From Anaerolineales bacterium (GTDB taxonomy: Bacteria > Chloroflexota > Anaerolineae > Anaerolineales > UBA4823), in assembly GCA_003105035.1 (NCBI GenBank), contig PQAL01000029.1, forward strand, positions 1-64,000: a stretch of 64,000 bases of DNA. Direction: 5' to 3'. The notes beneath the pieces were generated by a model. The model saw only the letters and a program-made list of their open reading frames with translations, had not been told where the DNA came from and ran no database searches. Shown in pieces: positions 1-9,749 of this stretch. Position 1 is the first letter of the stretch. Each line of letters begins with the position of its first letter. A program made the translations under genes and the position numbers.

Positions 1-1080
1 GGTGGGCGCTCGGGTGAATACGAGATCTCACTCCAATCAGCGCGCTCAGTCCTGGATGTGCTTGATCCATTCCGTTACGATGTCATCCAGATCGGCATCA
101 CCCGGGATGGAACCTGGCTGACCGGAATGAACGTGCTGGAGGCCATGCAGAAGGAGAAGCTGGATGATCTCCAAACTGCGGCGCTCCTGCCTGATCCTTC
201 CTGGGCGGGCATCCATATCGTCCAGAAAACAGAGTTCGGTCTGGTGATCAAGCTGCTTGGCAAGCTAGATGTGGTCTTCCCGGTGTTGCACGGAACCTAT
301 GGCGAAGACGGTACCTTGCAGGGATTGTTGGAGTTAGCCGATATCGCGTACGTTGGTGCAGGAGTGCTGGGATCATCGGTGGGCATGGATAAAGGTCTGT
401 TCCAGGATGTGATGCGCGCCAACCGTATCCCCATCGCGGATGGAATGGTTGTCCTGCGCAGCATCCTCCCCGGGCAGATGAATAGTGTGATCACGCAGGC
501 GGAAAAACTCGCTCCATACCCGTTGTTCGTCAAGCCAGCCAACCTTGGGTCGTCGGTGGGTGTGAGCAAATGTAACAACCGCTCGGACCTGATGGAAGGG
601 ATCATGGAAGCCGCCCGTTATGATCGGCGTATCCTGATTCAGCAAGGAATCAACGCCCGCGAGATCGAAGTGAGTGTGCTGGGTAATGATGATCCGGAAG
701 TCTCCGTCCCGGGTGAGGTGGTTCCAAGCCGTGAGTTTTATTCCTATGAAGCCAAGTATATTGACAACGCTTCACAACTGCTCATCCCTGCACCCATCCC
801 GGAGAAAACCAGTGCGCGGATCAGGAAGCTGGCTGTTAAAGCGTTCAAGGCGATCGATTGCCAGGGTATGGCACGCGTCGATTTCCTGCTCGATCGTGTC
901 ACAGGAGAAGTCTATCTGAATGAGTTGAACACCATCCCTGGTTTTACTTCGATCAGCATGTATCCGAAATTATGGGAAGCCTGCGGACTTCCTTATCCAC
1001 AGCTTGTTGACCGTTTGATTGAGCTGGCGCTTGAGCGTAAAGAAGACTGCCAAAAAAATATACACCGGTATTTGGGATGA
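1..1080 (+). CDS. ddl: D-alanine--D-alanine ligase, 5' end cut by window edge
   Basis: ATP-dependent ligase that makes the D-Ala-D-Ala dipeptide for peptidoglycan in the cytoplasm. The reading frame is open from base 1: the first residues visible are GGRSGEYEISLQSA, the conserved N-terminal Ddl motif, so the start codon lies just upstream of the window. The ATP-grasp core is visible (KPANLGSSVGVSK around residue 180 of the visible part), as is the C-terminal metal/substrate motif NELNTIPGFTSISMYP. About 359 residues are present, near full family length. It sits 3 bases before ftsQ, the usual division and cell-wall cluster order, and is probably co-transcribed with ftsQAZ. Confidence 0.95.
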   Translation, partial: GGRSGEYEISLQSARSVLDVLDPFRYDVIQIGITRDGTWLTGMNVLEAMQKEKLDDLQTAALLPDPSWAGIHIVQKTEFGLVIKLLGKLDVVFPVLHGTYGEDGTLQGLLELADIAYVGAGVLGSSVGMDKGLFQDVMRANRIPIADGMVVLRSILPGQMNSVITQAEKLAPYPLFVKPANLGSSVGVSKCNNRSDLMEGIMEAARYDRRILIQQGINAREIEVSVLGNDDPEVSVPGEVVPSREFYSYEAKYIDNASQLLIPAPIPEKTSARIRKLAVKAFKAIDCQGMARVDFLLDRVTGEVYLNELNTIPGFTSISMYPKLWEACGLPYPQLVDRLIELALERKEDCQKNIHRYLG

Positions 1081-1083
1081 ATT

Positions 1084-2481
1084 ATGAGTAATCTGGAGCA
1101 GGGAAAAAACAGGATCGGATCCTCCAAGGATCTGGGTAGAGCCCGCAAGCGGAAAATGAGGCGCGAGGGGATATCGTATACACCCTCAGCGCCTAGTTCC
1201 TCATCCGGGCACCAGTCTGCCAGGCGGAAGACAAGCCCGGCAAAAGGTCCATCGCTGCGTGAACAGGTGGTTAATAGTAATGTAAGGCTCTCTGGCATTG
1301 ACCTGGTTGATGTCCCTGGAAAGATTGGTGCCAGGCTCACGTCCAGCGTGAAAAAGACAGGCAGAAAGGCCACCGCAGCTCTGCTCAATCCTCAGGGTAA
1401 CGCTCCAACAAACGAAAGCCGGCCTCCAAGAAAAGCCCGGCGAACAGAGAACACGTATGAAGCCGCTGCGCATGTGGAAACCCAGCGAAAAACCGGATCA
1501 GAGGATGGATTTTTACCCCACAAAAACCGACGTGTGTATGAATCGCGTTCCGAATCCACTCCACCGGTTATGGTCCGAGGTGGGATGGGCGGGATGGCAT
1601 TTGGAAGGACCGCCTCATCGAGAGCGAATAAGCAAAAACCTCCGAAACGTCGCATCGATGTACCCCTGCATGTGACTGGTGCTGAAGTTCGCTTGCCATC
1701 CCTTCCACTTGTGCATATTGGGTGGAGGGCAGTGTCATTGCTGATGGTGTTGATGATGGCCGCTTGCCTGGTCCTGATGTGGAAGGCTCCTGTATTCCAG
1801 GTGAATTCCTTGCAGGTTGTAGGTTTGGAACGGTTGACCATGAGCGATCTGAATGCTGTCGCACGAACGGCAGGAAAATCGATTTTCACCGTCAACCCAA
1901 GCCATGTGGACGAAGCACTGCACCAGGCTTTCCCCGAGCTTTCGAAAATCGCAGTGAAAGTGAATCTACCTGCCAGCGTAAAAGTAGTCGTGACCGAGCG
2001 CGTGCCAGTTGTTGACTGGGTCCAGGACGGAAACGAGATGTGGGTAGACGCGGATGGATACTCCTTCCCGGTGCGTGGGACGATTTCGACCACTTTGGTG
2101 AAGGTAGAAGGACATGGCTCTCCTCCCACGATAGTCATGGGTGAACCTGCCAGCATGGAAGATATTGAGATTGCCAGCCAGGTGCCCATCACGACAACCA
2201 CCATACCAGTAATGCGGTTATCCCCTGACCTGGTAGCTGCCATCCTCTCCCTGGGGTCCAAGATGCCTCCTGACACTTTATTGGTCTATGACAGCGAGCA
2301 CGGGTTAGGATGGAACGATCCTAATGGCTGGGATGTGTTTTTTGGCGCAGAAGACGAAGACATGGACATGAAATTAGCAGTGTATCAATCTCTGGTGGAG
2401 CGCCTGGCGAGCCAGGGAATACAACCGGCGTTGATCAGCGTGGAGTATGTCCACGCACCATATTATCGGATGGAGCGGTAA
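1084..2481 (+). CDS. ftsQ: Cell division protein FtsQ/DivIB with long N-terminal extension
   Basis: Bitopic division protein linking early and late divisome components. A single membrane helix lies near residues 216-236 and is followed by a POTRA domain (FQVNSLQVVGLERLT...) and the FtsQ beta domain (VVVTERVPVVDWVQ, then WVDADGYSFP). The first ~210 residues are low-complexity, rich in Lys, Arg, Ser and Pro, and predicted disordered. Typical FtsQ/DivIB cytoplasmic tails are much shorter, so at 465 residues this is long for the family. The call rests on the POTRA region plus position between ddl and ftsA. The ATG at 1084 follows the ddl stop closely, with only a weak purine-rich stretch before it. 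Confidence 0.85.
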   Translation: MSNLEQGKNRIGSSKDLGRARKRKMRREGISYTPSAPSSSSGHQSARRKTSPAKGPSLREQVVNSNVRLSGIDLVDVPGKIGARLTSSVKKTGRKATAALLNPQGNAPTNESRPPRKARRTENTYEAAAHVETQRKTGSEDGFLPHKNRRVYESRSESTPPVMVRGGMGGMAFGRTASSRANKQKPPKRRIDVPLHVTGAEVRLPSLPLVHIGWRAVSLLMVLMMAACLVLMWKAPVFQVNSLQVVGLERLTMSDLNAVARTAGKSIFTVNPSHVDEALHQAFPELSKIAVKVNLPASVKVVVTERVPVVDWVQDGNEMWVDADGYSFPVRGTISTTLVKVEGHGSPPTIVMGEPASMEDIEIASQVPITTTTIPVMRLSPDLVAAILSLGSKMPPDTLLVYDSEHGLGWNDPNGWDVFFGAEDEDMDMKLAVYQSLVERLASQGIQPALISVEYVHAPYYRMER

Positions 2482-2502
2482 ACCTACCGCAAAGAAGTGA
2501 TT

Positions 2503-3744
2503 ATGGACGAACCTGTTATTGTCGCAATTGATATCGGAACCACCAAGATCTGTACCCTGGTTGGGCGTGAAGAAGTTCCTGGGACTCTACGCATCCTGGG
2601 AGTGGGCATCGAGCCTTCACAGGGGGTACGCAAGGGTGTAGTGGTGGACATGGTGGCGGCCTCACAGGCTGTGGTACGCTCCGTCGAAAAAGCCGAGCGC
2701 ACCTGTGGCATGGAAATTGACTCAGCCATTGTCAGCCTGGCAGGCTCGCAGGTTTCTTCGGTGAACAGCCGGGGAGTGGTGGGGATTGCCGGGAGGATGA
2801 TCGATGAAGGTGATATTGCCCGGGCGATCGATGCTGCCAAGGCGGTGAACATCCCCCATAATCGTGAAATCATCCACATCATCCAGCGCGGTTTCAGTAT
2901 TGACGGTCAGGAGGGCATCCGCAAGCCACTGGGCATGCATGGCTACAGACTTGAGGTGGAAACCCACATCATCACCGCGTCAGCAGCCTCGGTGGAAAAC
3001 CTGCGACAGTGCGTTGGAGCAGCAGGCGTGGAGGTTTCACAATTTGTGCTCAACCCGCTGGCTTCCGCTGAAGTAGTGCTGACCGAAACTGAACGCGAGA
3101 TGGGCGTCGTGATCTGTGACATGGGCGGTGGCACCACCGATATGGCGATCTATATTGGTGGAGATGTGTGGCATACCAATGTCCTGGCTGTTGGCGGCGA
3201 TCACATCACCTCCGACATTGCCCATGGATTACGGCTTCCCATCAGCCAGGCTGAGGAAGTCAAGATCAAACACGGGCATGCCATCCGAGATGAGGTTCCC
3301 CCAGGTGAATCTTTTGGGGTGAAGCCATTTGGTGAAGAGGTGTCAGTGGAGATAAATCGGCGGGAGCTGGCTCATATCATCGAAGCCCGGGTGGAGGAGA
3401 TGTTCAGCTTGGTCTTGCAAGAGATCAAGCGCTCGGGGTATGATGGCTTGCTGCCCGCCGGGTTGGTGCTCACGGGTGGAACCAGCAACTTGCCAGGTAT
3501 TCGTGCCCTTGCGAGCCAGACACTTAACCTGCCGGTGCGCGTTGCCATGCCGGAAAACCTGATCGGCATGTCGGACAAACTGCAATCACCAGCGTACTCG
3601 ACGAGTGTAGGGTTGTTGAAGTGGGCTTTATTGATGACAGACATTTATGTGCAGTCAGCTCGCACTGGAATGCGGATTGGTCCGGTGGCAGCTGGATTCG
3701 AATGGGGTTCGGTAAAAGATTTTCTTAGGAGGTTGCTACCATAA
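2503..3744 (+). CDS. ftsA: Cell division protein FtsA
   Basis: Actin-like ATPase that tethers FtsZ to the membrane. The N-terminal phosphate-1 motif AIDIGTTKICTLVG, the phosphate-2 motif VICDMGGGTTDMAIY and the adenosine motif LTGGTSNLPG are all present. The C-terminus ends in a short amphipathic segment (VKDFLRRLLP) typical of the FtsA membrane-targeting helix. Length is about 413 residues, normal for the family. A GTG six bases upstream (2497) is in frame, but the purine stretch AAAGAAG sits at a sensible distance only from the ATG at 2503, so that start is preferred. Confidence 0.95.
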   Translation: MDEPVIVAIDIGTTKICTLVGREEVPGTLRILGVGIEPSQGVRKGVVVDMVAASQAVVRSVEKAERTCGMEIDSAIVSLAGSQVSSVNSRGVVGIAGRMIDEGDIARAIDAAKAVNIPHNREIIHIIQRGFSIDGQEGIRKPLGMHGYRLEVETHIITASAASVENLRQCVGAAGVEVSQFVLNPLASAEVVLTETEREMGVVICDMGGGTTDMAIYIGGDVWHTNVLAVGGDHITSDIAHGLRLPISQAEEVKIKHGHAIRDEVPPGESFGVKPFGEEVSVEINRRELAHIIEARVEEMFSLVLQEIKRSGYDGLLPAGLVLTGGTSNLPGIRALASQTLNLPVRVAMPENLIGMSDKLQSPAYSTSVGLLKWALLMTDIYVQSARTGMRIGPVAAGFEWGSVKDFLRRLLP

Positions 3745-3849
3745 GCCAATTATGAAAAAGAGTAATCGCCTGAGCAATAATAGAAGTCCGGTTATAACAC
3801 GGACGAAGGAACAAAATCATTACATTTTATTTGGAGGAGGATCGTACAT

Positions 3850-5004
3850 ATGAATCAAATCAGTAGTTTTACTAGCCAGTTGGAATCATTTGCCCACATC
3901 AAGGTGGTGGGTGTCGGCGGCGGCGGATGTAATGCCGTCGAACGGATGATAAAGGAAGGCCTGCAGGGTGTTGAATTCATCGCCATCAACACCGATGCCC
4001 AGGCACTCATGCTCTCCAGTGCAGCCACCAGGGTGAGGATCGGCGAGAAGCTAACCCGCGGTCTCGGTTCAGGTGGAAACCCTGAGCAGGGAAGCAAGGC
4101 AGCCGAGGAATCACAGGAGGCCCTGTACAACGTGCTGCGCGGGGCCGATATGGTCTTTGTTACCGCCGGTATGGGCGGTGGGACTGGGACAGGGGCAGCC
4201 TCAATCATTGCCCAGATCGGGCGTGAGCTGGGTGCACTGACGATCGGTGTCGTAACCCGTCCCTTCGCGTTTGAAGGCTCAAAGCGAATTCAGGTGGCTG
4301 AACAAGGCATCGAGAAATTAAAAGAGCAGGCTGATACATTGATCGTCATCCCCAATGACCGCCTGTTGCAGATCGTCGATAAGCATGCCAATTTACAGGA
4401 TGCCTTCCGCATCGCGGATGACGTCCTGCGCCAGGGTGTCCAGGGCATCTCAGAGTTGATCACCGTACCCGGCTTGATCAACCTGGACTTTGCTGACGTC
4501 CGTACCATCATGTCAGAAGGTGGGGCTGCCTTAATGGCTGTCGGCAACGGCAAGGGAGATGAACGAGCCCGTATGGCTGCAGAACAAGCCATCTCCAGCC
4601 AGCTACTGGACATCACCATTGATGGGGCGCGCGGCATCCTGTTTAACGTAACCGGTGGACCTGACTTGACCTTGTTTGAGGTCAACCAAGCTGCAGCCAT
4701 CATTAAAGAAACTGCCCATCCTGATGTCAACCTGATCTTCGGGGCTGTGATCGACCAGAATATGGGTGATGATGTGCGCGTAACGGTCATTGCAACCGGT
4801 TTTGAGCGTTCAGGTATCGCAGTCCGGAGGGCTGCTGAAACTCAGAAGAACCCTTTACGGACTGAAATGCCCATTATGCACCAGGAAGAGGTGGCGCGTG
4901 AAGCGCAGCCTATCGAGGTGGCCAAGACCGACTTTGCGCCGCGCACTATAAAAACGGAAGACCTGGATATCCCAACCTTCCTGCGGAACCGCAATCGCAG
5001 CTAA
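3850..5004 (+). CDS. ftsZ: Cell division protein FtsZ
   Basis: Tubulin-like GTPase that forms the division ring. The GTP-binding signature GGGTGTGAA is present, as are the N-terminal loop [11 protein letters not shown] and the synergy-loop region. The C-terminal conserved peptide [14 protein letters not shown], which binds FtsA, closes the protein after a short linker. At 384 residues it is a typical length. A strong Shine-Dalgarno (GGAGGAGG at about 3834-3841) precedes the ATG. A 105-nt gap after ftsA contains a small inverted repeat (GTCCG/CGGAC), so ftsZ may have its own promoter or leader. Confidence 0.98.
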   Translation: MNQISSFTSQLESFAHIKVVGVGGGGCNAVERMIKEGLQGVEFIAINTDAQALMLSSAATRVRIGEKLTRGLGSGGNPEQGSKAAEESQEALYNVLRGADMVFVTAGMGGGTGTGAASIIAQIGRELGALTIGVVTRPFAFEGSKRIQVAEQGIEKLKEQADTLIVIPNDRLLQIVDKHANLQDAFRIADDVLRQGVQGISELITVPGLINLDFADVRTIMSEGGAALMAVGNGKGDERARMAAEQAISSQLLDITIDGARGILFNVTGGPDLTLFEVNQAAAIIKETAHPDVNLIFGAVIDQNMGDDVRVTVIATGFERSGIAVRRAAETQKNPLRTEMPIMHQEEVAREAQPIEVAKTDFAPRTIKTEDLDIPTFLRNRNRS

Positions 5005-5659
5005 GCATGGATATAGACTGATCTAGGATAAGGATCAGCATGGCACGCGCAGTACCTGGCGACAAAGTCTGGGGGGGTCTGCGCCAGGGATCATTGAGCA
5101 AGTTTCAGGTGTCTATCAGGAATCCTGATGGATATCTATGGCACTATCCCTGCTCGATACGGATGGAGAGCGCTCTCCATCTCGTAAAAAAGCGGGAAAA
5201 TTGTTGGTTTACCTTCACCCTGCTATTTTCCGGATTATGGGTTGAGCGTGATCGTTTGGGTGAGGTAGTAAGCTTGGTAGGGGATTGCCGGCCTCCTCCT
5301 CCCGGCAATCCCCGCCGGCCCGCCCGCCTGCGAAGTGATCATTCCAGGCAGGGTGGGTGGTGGAGTAATAAAGTTTTCGCAGCCATTGGAGATGGCGTTT
5401 TTACCGCAAGAATGGGTAAACATGGGGGAAAACACACCTTCGAAGAAGTATCTTCTTCATTATATAGACATCAACTTTATCGCAATCTTAAAGAATTAAA
5501 TCAACTTCAATATTTTAAGAATAATCGCTCATATTTCTCTTGCAGGAGGGGTAACCCTGTGCTAAAATTTGAGCATCTCCACTCCCACCTATGCGGGTTA
5601 AAGGTTGTGGAGCCCCCGCCTATAGCGATTACAAATGTTCTAAGAACTAGGTAAACGAT
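5005..5659 (+). other. Hairpin-rich ftsZ-nrdR intergenic region, possible structured RNA
   Basis: No credible gene was found here; a 615-nt open frame (5040-5654) has no recognisable domain and unlikely composition. The stretch carries a series of inverted repeats: CTGATC/GATCAG at 5018-5038; CCTGGCG/CGCCAGG at 5055-5088; ATCAGG/CCTGAT at 5115-5129; a perfect 20-bp palindrome at 5162-5181; a perfect 12-bp GC-rich stem GGGGATTGCCGG/CCGGCAATCCCC at 5280-5313; an adjoining imperfect 12-bp stem at 5319-5357; and CTCCAC/GTGGAG at 5577-5612. None has a U-tract typical of an intrinsic terminator. It could be an ncRNA gene, a long nrdR leader or the ftsZ 3' region. No match to RNase P RNA, tmRNA, SRP RNA or cobalamin riboswitch core motifs was seen by eye. 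Confidence 0.45.
5280..5357. repeat. Two tandem GC-rich hairpins
   Basis: The first stem is a perfect 12-bp inverted repeat (5280-5291 with 5302-5313, 10-nt loop). The second pairs 5319-5330 with 5345-5357 through about 11 Watson-Crick pairs, one G-U pair and one bulged A. They are only 5 nt apart and are the most stable structures in the gap between ftsZ and nrdR. Confidence 0.6.
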
Positions 5660-6109
5660 ATGCGCTGTCCTTATTGCCGACATGATGAATCACGGGTCAT
5701 TGATACTTCTCACGACACTCGCGGAGGCGTGCGACGCCGCCGGGAATGTGAAAGTTGTGGACAGAGATTCAGCACCTATGAACGGCCGATCCTGGCTACA
5801 CCGTTGATCGTTAAGCAGGATGGGACACGCGAGGAATTTGACCACGAAAAATTAAGCCGGGGCATACGCATCGCGTGTGCCAAGCGCCCGGTGCCAGCCG
5901 CGGATGTTGACCGCCTGGTAGGCGAGATAGAAGCCACCTTGCAGGCCATGGGGCGCGCAGAAGTGTCCTCGCGGGTAGTAGGCGATATGGTCATTGCTGG
6001 ACTGAAGGAGATGGACCAGATTGCCTATATTCGGTATGCCATCGTTTACCTGGGATTAGATGACCTGCGGTCGATCCGCACAGAGATCGACCGCCTTTTG
6101 GAAGGCTGA
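5660..6109 (+). CDS. nrdR: Transcriptional repressor NrdR
   Basis: Nucleotide-sensing repressor of ribonucleotide reductase genes. It begins with a zinc ribbon whose two cysteine pairs are CPYC and CESCGQ, followed by an ATP-cone (roughly residues 46-136) that senses ATP/dATP. At 149 residues it is the typical length. It lies 30 bases upstream of nrdJ and is almost certainly co-transcribed with it, so it probably regulates its own operon. No convincing pair of NrdR boxes was found upstream by eye. Confidence 0.96.
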   Translation: MRCPYCRHDESRVIDTSHDTRGGVRRRRECESCGQRFSTYERPILATPLIVKQDGTREEFDHEKLSRGIRIACAKRPVPAADVDRLVGEIEATLQAMGRAEVSSRVVGDMVIAGLKEMDQIAYIRYAIVYLGLDDLRSIRTEIDRLLEG

Positions 6110-6139
6110 GCAAATTAGGGGATAAGCGGAGTTATAAAT

Positions 6140-8761
6140 ATGGCACAGACTTCAGAAAAGAAAATTGACCGGTACGGTCTATTACCCACACCAGAGATGC
6201 CTCCAGGCTTGCCTGCCATAGAGCTAACCGATAATGCGCGCCAGGTGTTGATCCGGCGGTATGTGCGGCGTAACCGTGAAGGGCAGCCCGCCGAGAGTGT
6301 GGATGAGATGTTTTGGCGGGTGGCATACCACGTTGCCAGGGTAGAAACGACCTGGAATGTCCCAGAGATGGACCGAGCCGTTGAGTTTTATCAACTACTT
6401 ACCAGAAAGCAGTTCTTCCCCAACTCGCCGACATTTACCGGTGCTGGTACTCCCCTCGGCCAGCTGGCTGCTTGTTTCGTGTTGCCCATCGCAGATGACA
6501 TGGGCAGGAATGAAGCCGGTATTTTCCAGACATTGCGTGATGCTGCCCTGATTCAACAGACCGGGGGAGGCAATGGTTTTTCTTTTTCGAGATTAAGACC
6601 AAAAAACACCCTGGTAAAGTCCTCTGCCGGGCAGGCCACAGGCCCGGTGGGTTTTCTGCGGGTTTATGACCAGGCATTCGGTGAGATTGCCCAGGGCGGT
6701 ACGCGCCGCGGAGCCAATATGGCTGTCCTGCGCGTCGATCACCCGGATATCGAAGACTTTATCACCTGTAAAACTGACGAAAACGCCATTACCAACTTTA
6801 ACATTTCTGTGGGGATCACCGATGCCTTCATGAAGGCTGTCGAAGAAGATGCCCAGTGGGACCTGTGTTTCCCCGATGTTGCCAGCCCCGAATATCATGA
6901 ATTCCACGGGACGCTTGAAGCTGCAGAGAAGAAGGGGATTCCTGTTCAAACCCACCACCAGGTGCGGGCTCGCGATTTGTTTAATAAAATCGTCAAGCAA
7001 GCCCACCATAACGGTGAGCCAGGCATGTTGTTCCTGGATACAGCTAACCGTCACAATCCGGTACCCCACCTATACCAGCTGGAAGCGACCAACCCCTGTG
7101 GTGAGCAGTGGCTTGGGCCGTATGAAAATTGTTGTCTGGGTTCGATCAACCTGGCAGAGATGTTCGGTGCTGACCACCAGGTGGATTGGGAAAAACTACG
7201 CCAGGCGGTTGAACTATCGACCATTTTCCTGGATGATGTTATCCAGGCGAATGCATACGTCCCGGCAGTTCCCCAGCTCAAACGAGCTGCTGAGCAGGCG
7301 CGCCGGATTGGGCTTGGATTAATGGGCCTGGGCGACTTGATGTATCATGCGGGTATTCGCTATGGTTCGGAGGAAGGGCAAGAATTCGCTGCCCAGGTGA
7401 TGGAATTCATCCGCTACCATGCCATGCTTACCAGCATCAAGCTGGCAGAGCAACGCGGATCATTTCCTGCCATCAAGGGATCGATTTACGATCCCGAAGG
7501 TGTGTCATGGAAGCCGCCCCGACCGATCACACCGTTTGCGCGCAATTTCGAGCGCCCCAACATTGATTGGCAGGTTGTCGTAAATGGGATCAAGGAACAC
7601 GGCATCCGCAATGCCGCTCAAACCACCATCGCACCTACCGGGACGATCGCTACGGTGGCGGGCTGCGAAGGCTATGGCTGTGAGCCAGTCTTCGCCCTGG
7701 CTTACATCCGCCATGTCAATGATCAGGGGCAAGACCTGCCTCTGGTATATACCAGCCCACAGTTTGAAGATGCCCTCATCGAAGCTGGAATAGATGAAGT
7801 CACACGCCAGGCGATCGTTGATGAGGTGATGGAGAGTGGCACCTGCCAGGGGATCCAGGCCGTGCCTGAGTCAATCCAGCAGGTGTTCGTCGTTTCATTG
7901 GATATCACCGCAGAAGAGCATGTGCGTACCCAGGCCGCCATGCAGGCATTTGTTGACAACAGCCTGAGTAAGACGGTCAATTTCCCGGCCAACGCCACCG
8001 AAGAGGATGTGGCTATGGTCTACATGCTGGCCTGGAAACTGGGATGCAAAGGCATCACCGTGTACGTAACCGGTTCACGCCAGAAGGTAGTACTCGAAAC
8101 GAAAGCCACATCGCGCGAGAAAGAACAACCTGCCCGTGAAGAAAAAATATATGAAGCCGGGCATTCCAGTGATTATGGTGACACAGAGCACAAGTGGTCA
8201 GCTACCAAGAAGCCTCGCCCGCGCCGCTTGCGTGGATACACCTATAGTATCAGCACCCCGGTAGGCAAGGCATTTGTGACTGTTAATGAAAATGGTGGTG
8301 ACCATCCATTTGAAGTGTTTGTGAGTACAGCTAAGGCTGGCTCCGAGACTGCCGCAGTATCGGAGGCGATTGGACGCCTGATATCCTACCTGCTGCGCCT
8401 GGCATCACCTGTCCTGCCACGTGAACGCCTGAAAGAGATCGTCAAGCAGCTTTCAGGCATCGGAGGTGGACGTAGCCTGGGGTTCGGGCCAAACCGTGTA
8501 CGGTCACTTCCCGATGGGGTAGCCCAGACGCTGGCGGAATACCTGGATGATTCGGAAGAATACCAGGAAGCCGCTGCCTACAGTGGTAATGGTGGGTATG
8601 ATAAAAGGCCCATCAGGCCATCAGATATCGTGGAAAAACAAATGTCCACGGTGCAGCCGGCGTTTCGGATCGGAGACCTGTGCCCGGAGTGTGGCCAGGC
8701 AGCAGTGGTTAATGAAGAAGGCTGCCGCAAATGCTACGCATGTGGCTATTCGGAATGCTAG
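6140..8761 (+). CDS. nrdJ: Adenosylcobalamin-dependent class II ribonucleotide reductase
   Basis: Reduces ribonucleotides to deoxyribonucleotides using adenosylcobalamin as radical source, so the cell can do this with or without oxygen. The catalytic cysteines are visible: C112 in LAACFVLP, the thiyl-radical C320 in NPCGE, and C331/C332 in [10 protein letters not shown]. The phosphate loop [11 protein letters not shown] lies near residue 498. A long C-terminal extension ends in a zinc ribbon (CPECG...CYACGYSEC, about residues 848-873), the redox-active tail of this subclass. Length 873 residues. It follows nrdR closely and is followed by a strong terminator, giving an nrdR-nrdJ operon. No separate small subunit is expected. 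Confidence 0.97.
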   Translation: MAQTSEKKIDRYGLLPTPEMPPGLPAIELTDNARQVLIRRYVRRNREGQPAESVDEMFWRVAYHVARVETTWNVPEMDRAVEFYQLLTRKQFFPNSPTFTGAGTPLGQLAACFVLPIADDMGRNEAGIFQTLRDAALIQQTGGGNGFSFSRLRPKNTLVKSSAGQATGPVGFLRVYDQAFGEIAQGGTRRGANMAVLRVDHPDIEDFITCKTDENAITNFNISVGITDAFMKAVEEDAQWDLCFPDVASPEYHEFHGTLEAAEKKGIPVQTHHQVRARDLFNKIVKQAHHNGEPGMLFLDTANRHNPVPHLYQLEATNPCGEQWLGPYENCCLGSINLAEMFGADHQVDWEKLRQAVELSTIFLDDVIQANAYVPAVPQLKRAAEQARRIGLGLMGLGDLMYHAGIRYGSEEGQEFAAQVMEFIRYHAMLTSIKLAEQRGSFPAIKGSIYDPEGVSWKPPRPITPFARNFERPNIDWQVVVNGIKEHGIRNAAQTTIAPTGTIATVAGCEGYGCEPVFALAYIRHVNDQGQDLPLVYTSPQFEDALIEAGIDEVTRQAIVDEVMESGTCQGIQAVPESIQQVFVVSLDITAEEHVRTQAAMQAFVDNSLSKTVNFPANATEEDVAMVYMLAWKLGCKGITVYVTGSRQKVVLETKATSREKEQPAREEKIYEAGHSSDYGDTEHKWSATKKPRPRRLRGYTYSISTPVGKAFVTVNENGGDHPFEVFVSTAKAGSETAAVSEAIGRLISYLLRLASPVLPRERLKEIVKQLSGIGGGRSLGFGPNRVRSLPDGVAQTLAEYLDDSEEYQEAAAYSGNGGYDKRPIRPSDIVEKQMSTVQPAFRIGDLCPECGQAAVVNEEGCRKCYACGYSEC

Positions 8762-8782
8762 ATAGGCTTGAAAATAAAATTC

Positions 8783-8812
8783 CAGGGCACCGATCGGGTG
8801 CCCTGTTTTTTT
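8783..8812 (+). terminator. Intrinsic terminator of nrdR-nrdJ
   Basis: Perfect 9-bp stem CAGGGCACC/GGTGCCCTG (8783-8791 with 8797-8805), 5-nt loop, followed by a run of seven T. Confidence 0.93.
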
Positions 8813-8920
8813 ATCTAATGATTGTGGGATAAGAAAATTTAAATCTCGGTTGGAGCGCTGGGGAGGATGTTCAGTGCTGTGCGCAGGATTCCTCCCCAGC
8901 GCCCCTATAGGGGAAAAATA

Positions 8921-9721
8921 TCAAGGTGTGGGTGTGGGGGTGGGCTGAGTTGCTCCTGTTAAGGATTGTAATTTCATGATTAACGCCTGCAGAAGCATAG
9001 TATTCACCCGGTTAGCCTGGGTGCTGAAGCGGGCCTGAGCGGTGGCCTGAATGGATGGATCCTGAGTGCCTTGCCCCATGGGTCCTCCACCCAAACCAGC
9101 AGCACTGCCAACATCACCCATCGGCCCTCCCTGGATAACCAATCCACCGGAGGGCATATTTGGCCGTTGACCACCCGTGGACCCACCTGATCCAAATCCG
9201 CTGGGAGGAGAACCGCTGAAGCCTTCAGGAGGCTCGCCTCCGGCTTGGAAATTTCCGCCGCTGGGAAAATCAAAGCTCGGGGTGCTATTTGGGTCAGGAG
9301 TCCCACGCGGTCCCATCGGTCCACCCATAGATTGCATCAGCTCCATCATATCGGTGCTGGTCAGATTCATGTCAGTAATGGCATCTATCTGTTGTGCCGT
9401 CATGCTGGCTTGGATTTGTTTTAGTAAACCGCCCACTTCAGCTTCTGCTGCTGTATCACTGTTACTCAGCGAGAGATATGCCTGCCAGAGGGGTAGCAGC
9501 TGTGCAGCCTGTTCAGACGTCAACGCATTGGCTGTACCATCCAGCTTTAGCGTGCCCACCAGTAATTGGTTCACTTCAGACATACTGGTGGCATTTTGAG
9601 AGTCGTTCGTGCCTGTGCTATTGGCTGCTGCAATGGATGAGCTGGACGACGCCTGGCAACCGGATAATCCCCATGCGAGGATTATGGATAATAGTAACAA
9701 TAAGAGTCCATTTCGTTTCAT
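8921..9721 (-). CDS. Gly/Pro/Met-rich lipoprotein, last gene of efflux operon
   Basis: The protein begins with a lipoprotein signal (MKRNGLLLLLLSIILAWGLSGC, lipobox LSGC, mature Cys at about residue 22). Residues 50-130 form a predicted helical region with two short motifs LTSEQAAQLLPLWQ and MTAQQIDAIT. The rest is rich in Gly, Pro, Met, Ser and Gln (for example GGPMGPRGTPDPN) and looks unstructured. No family was recognised. It lies 28 bases downstream of the MacB-type permease on the same strand and is probably the fourth gene of that operon, an outer-face accessory of the pump. The helical motifs faintly resemble those in the secreted protein at 13427, which may be convergent. Confidence 0.75.
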   Translation of the reverse strand: MKRNGLLLLLLSIILAWGLSGCQASSSSSIAAANSTGTNDSQNATSMSEVNQLLVGTLKLDGTANALTSEQAAQLLPLWQAYLSLSNSDTAAEAEVGGLLKQIQASMTAQQIDAITDMNLTSTDMMELMQSMGGPMGPRGTPDPNSTPSFDFPSGGNFQAGGEPPEGFSGSPPSGFGSGGSTGGQRPNMPSGGLVIQGGPMGDVGSAAGLGGGPMGQGTQDPSIQATAQARFSTQANRVNTMLLQALIMKLQSLTGATQPTPTPTP

Positions 9722-9749
9722 GTTTTCTCCTTATCAAATTCGATCAACA

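Noticed and set aside
1392-2276. 294-codon antisense frame over ftsQ
   Set aside because: Ser/Thr/Arg-rich shadow of the ftsQ reading frame with no domain or ribosome-binding site.
5040-5654. 204-codon open frame between ftsZ and nrdR
   Set aside because: No Shine-Dalgarno, no domain, odd composition (runs of Pro, Arg and Cys) and it runs through strong inverted repeats; most likely chance.
5005-5659. Cobalamin riboswitch or NrdR boxes upstream of nrdR-nrdJ
   Set aside because: Looked for the B12-box and other conserved riboswitch core bases and for paired ACAC-TATATA-GTGT boxes; only a loose TATATA near 5460 was found.
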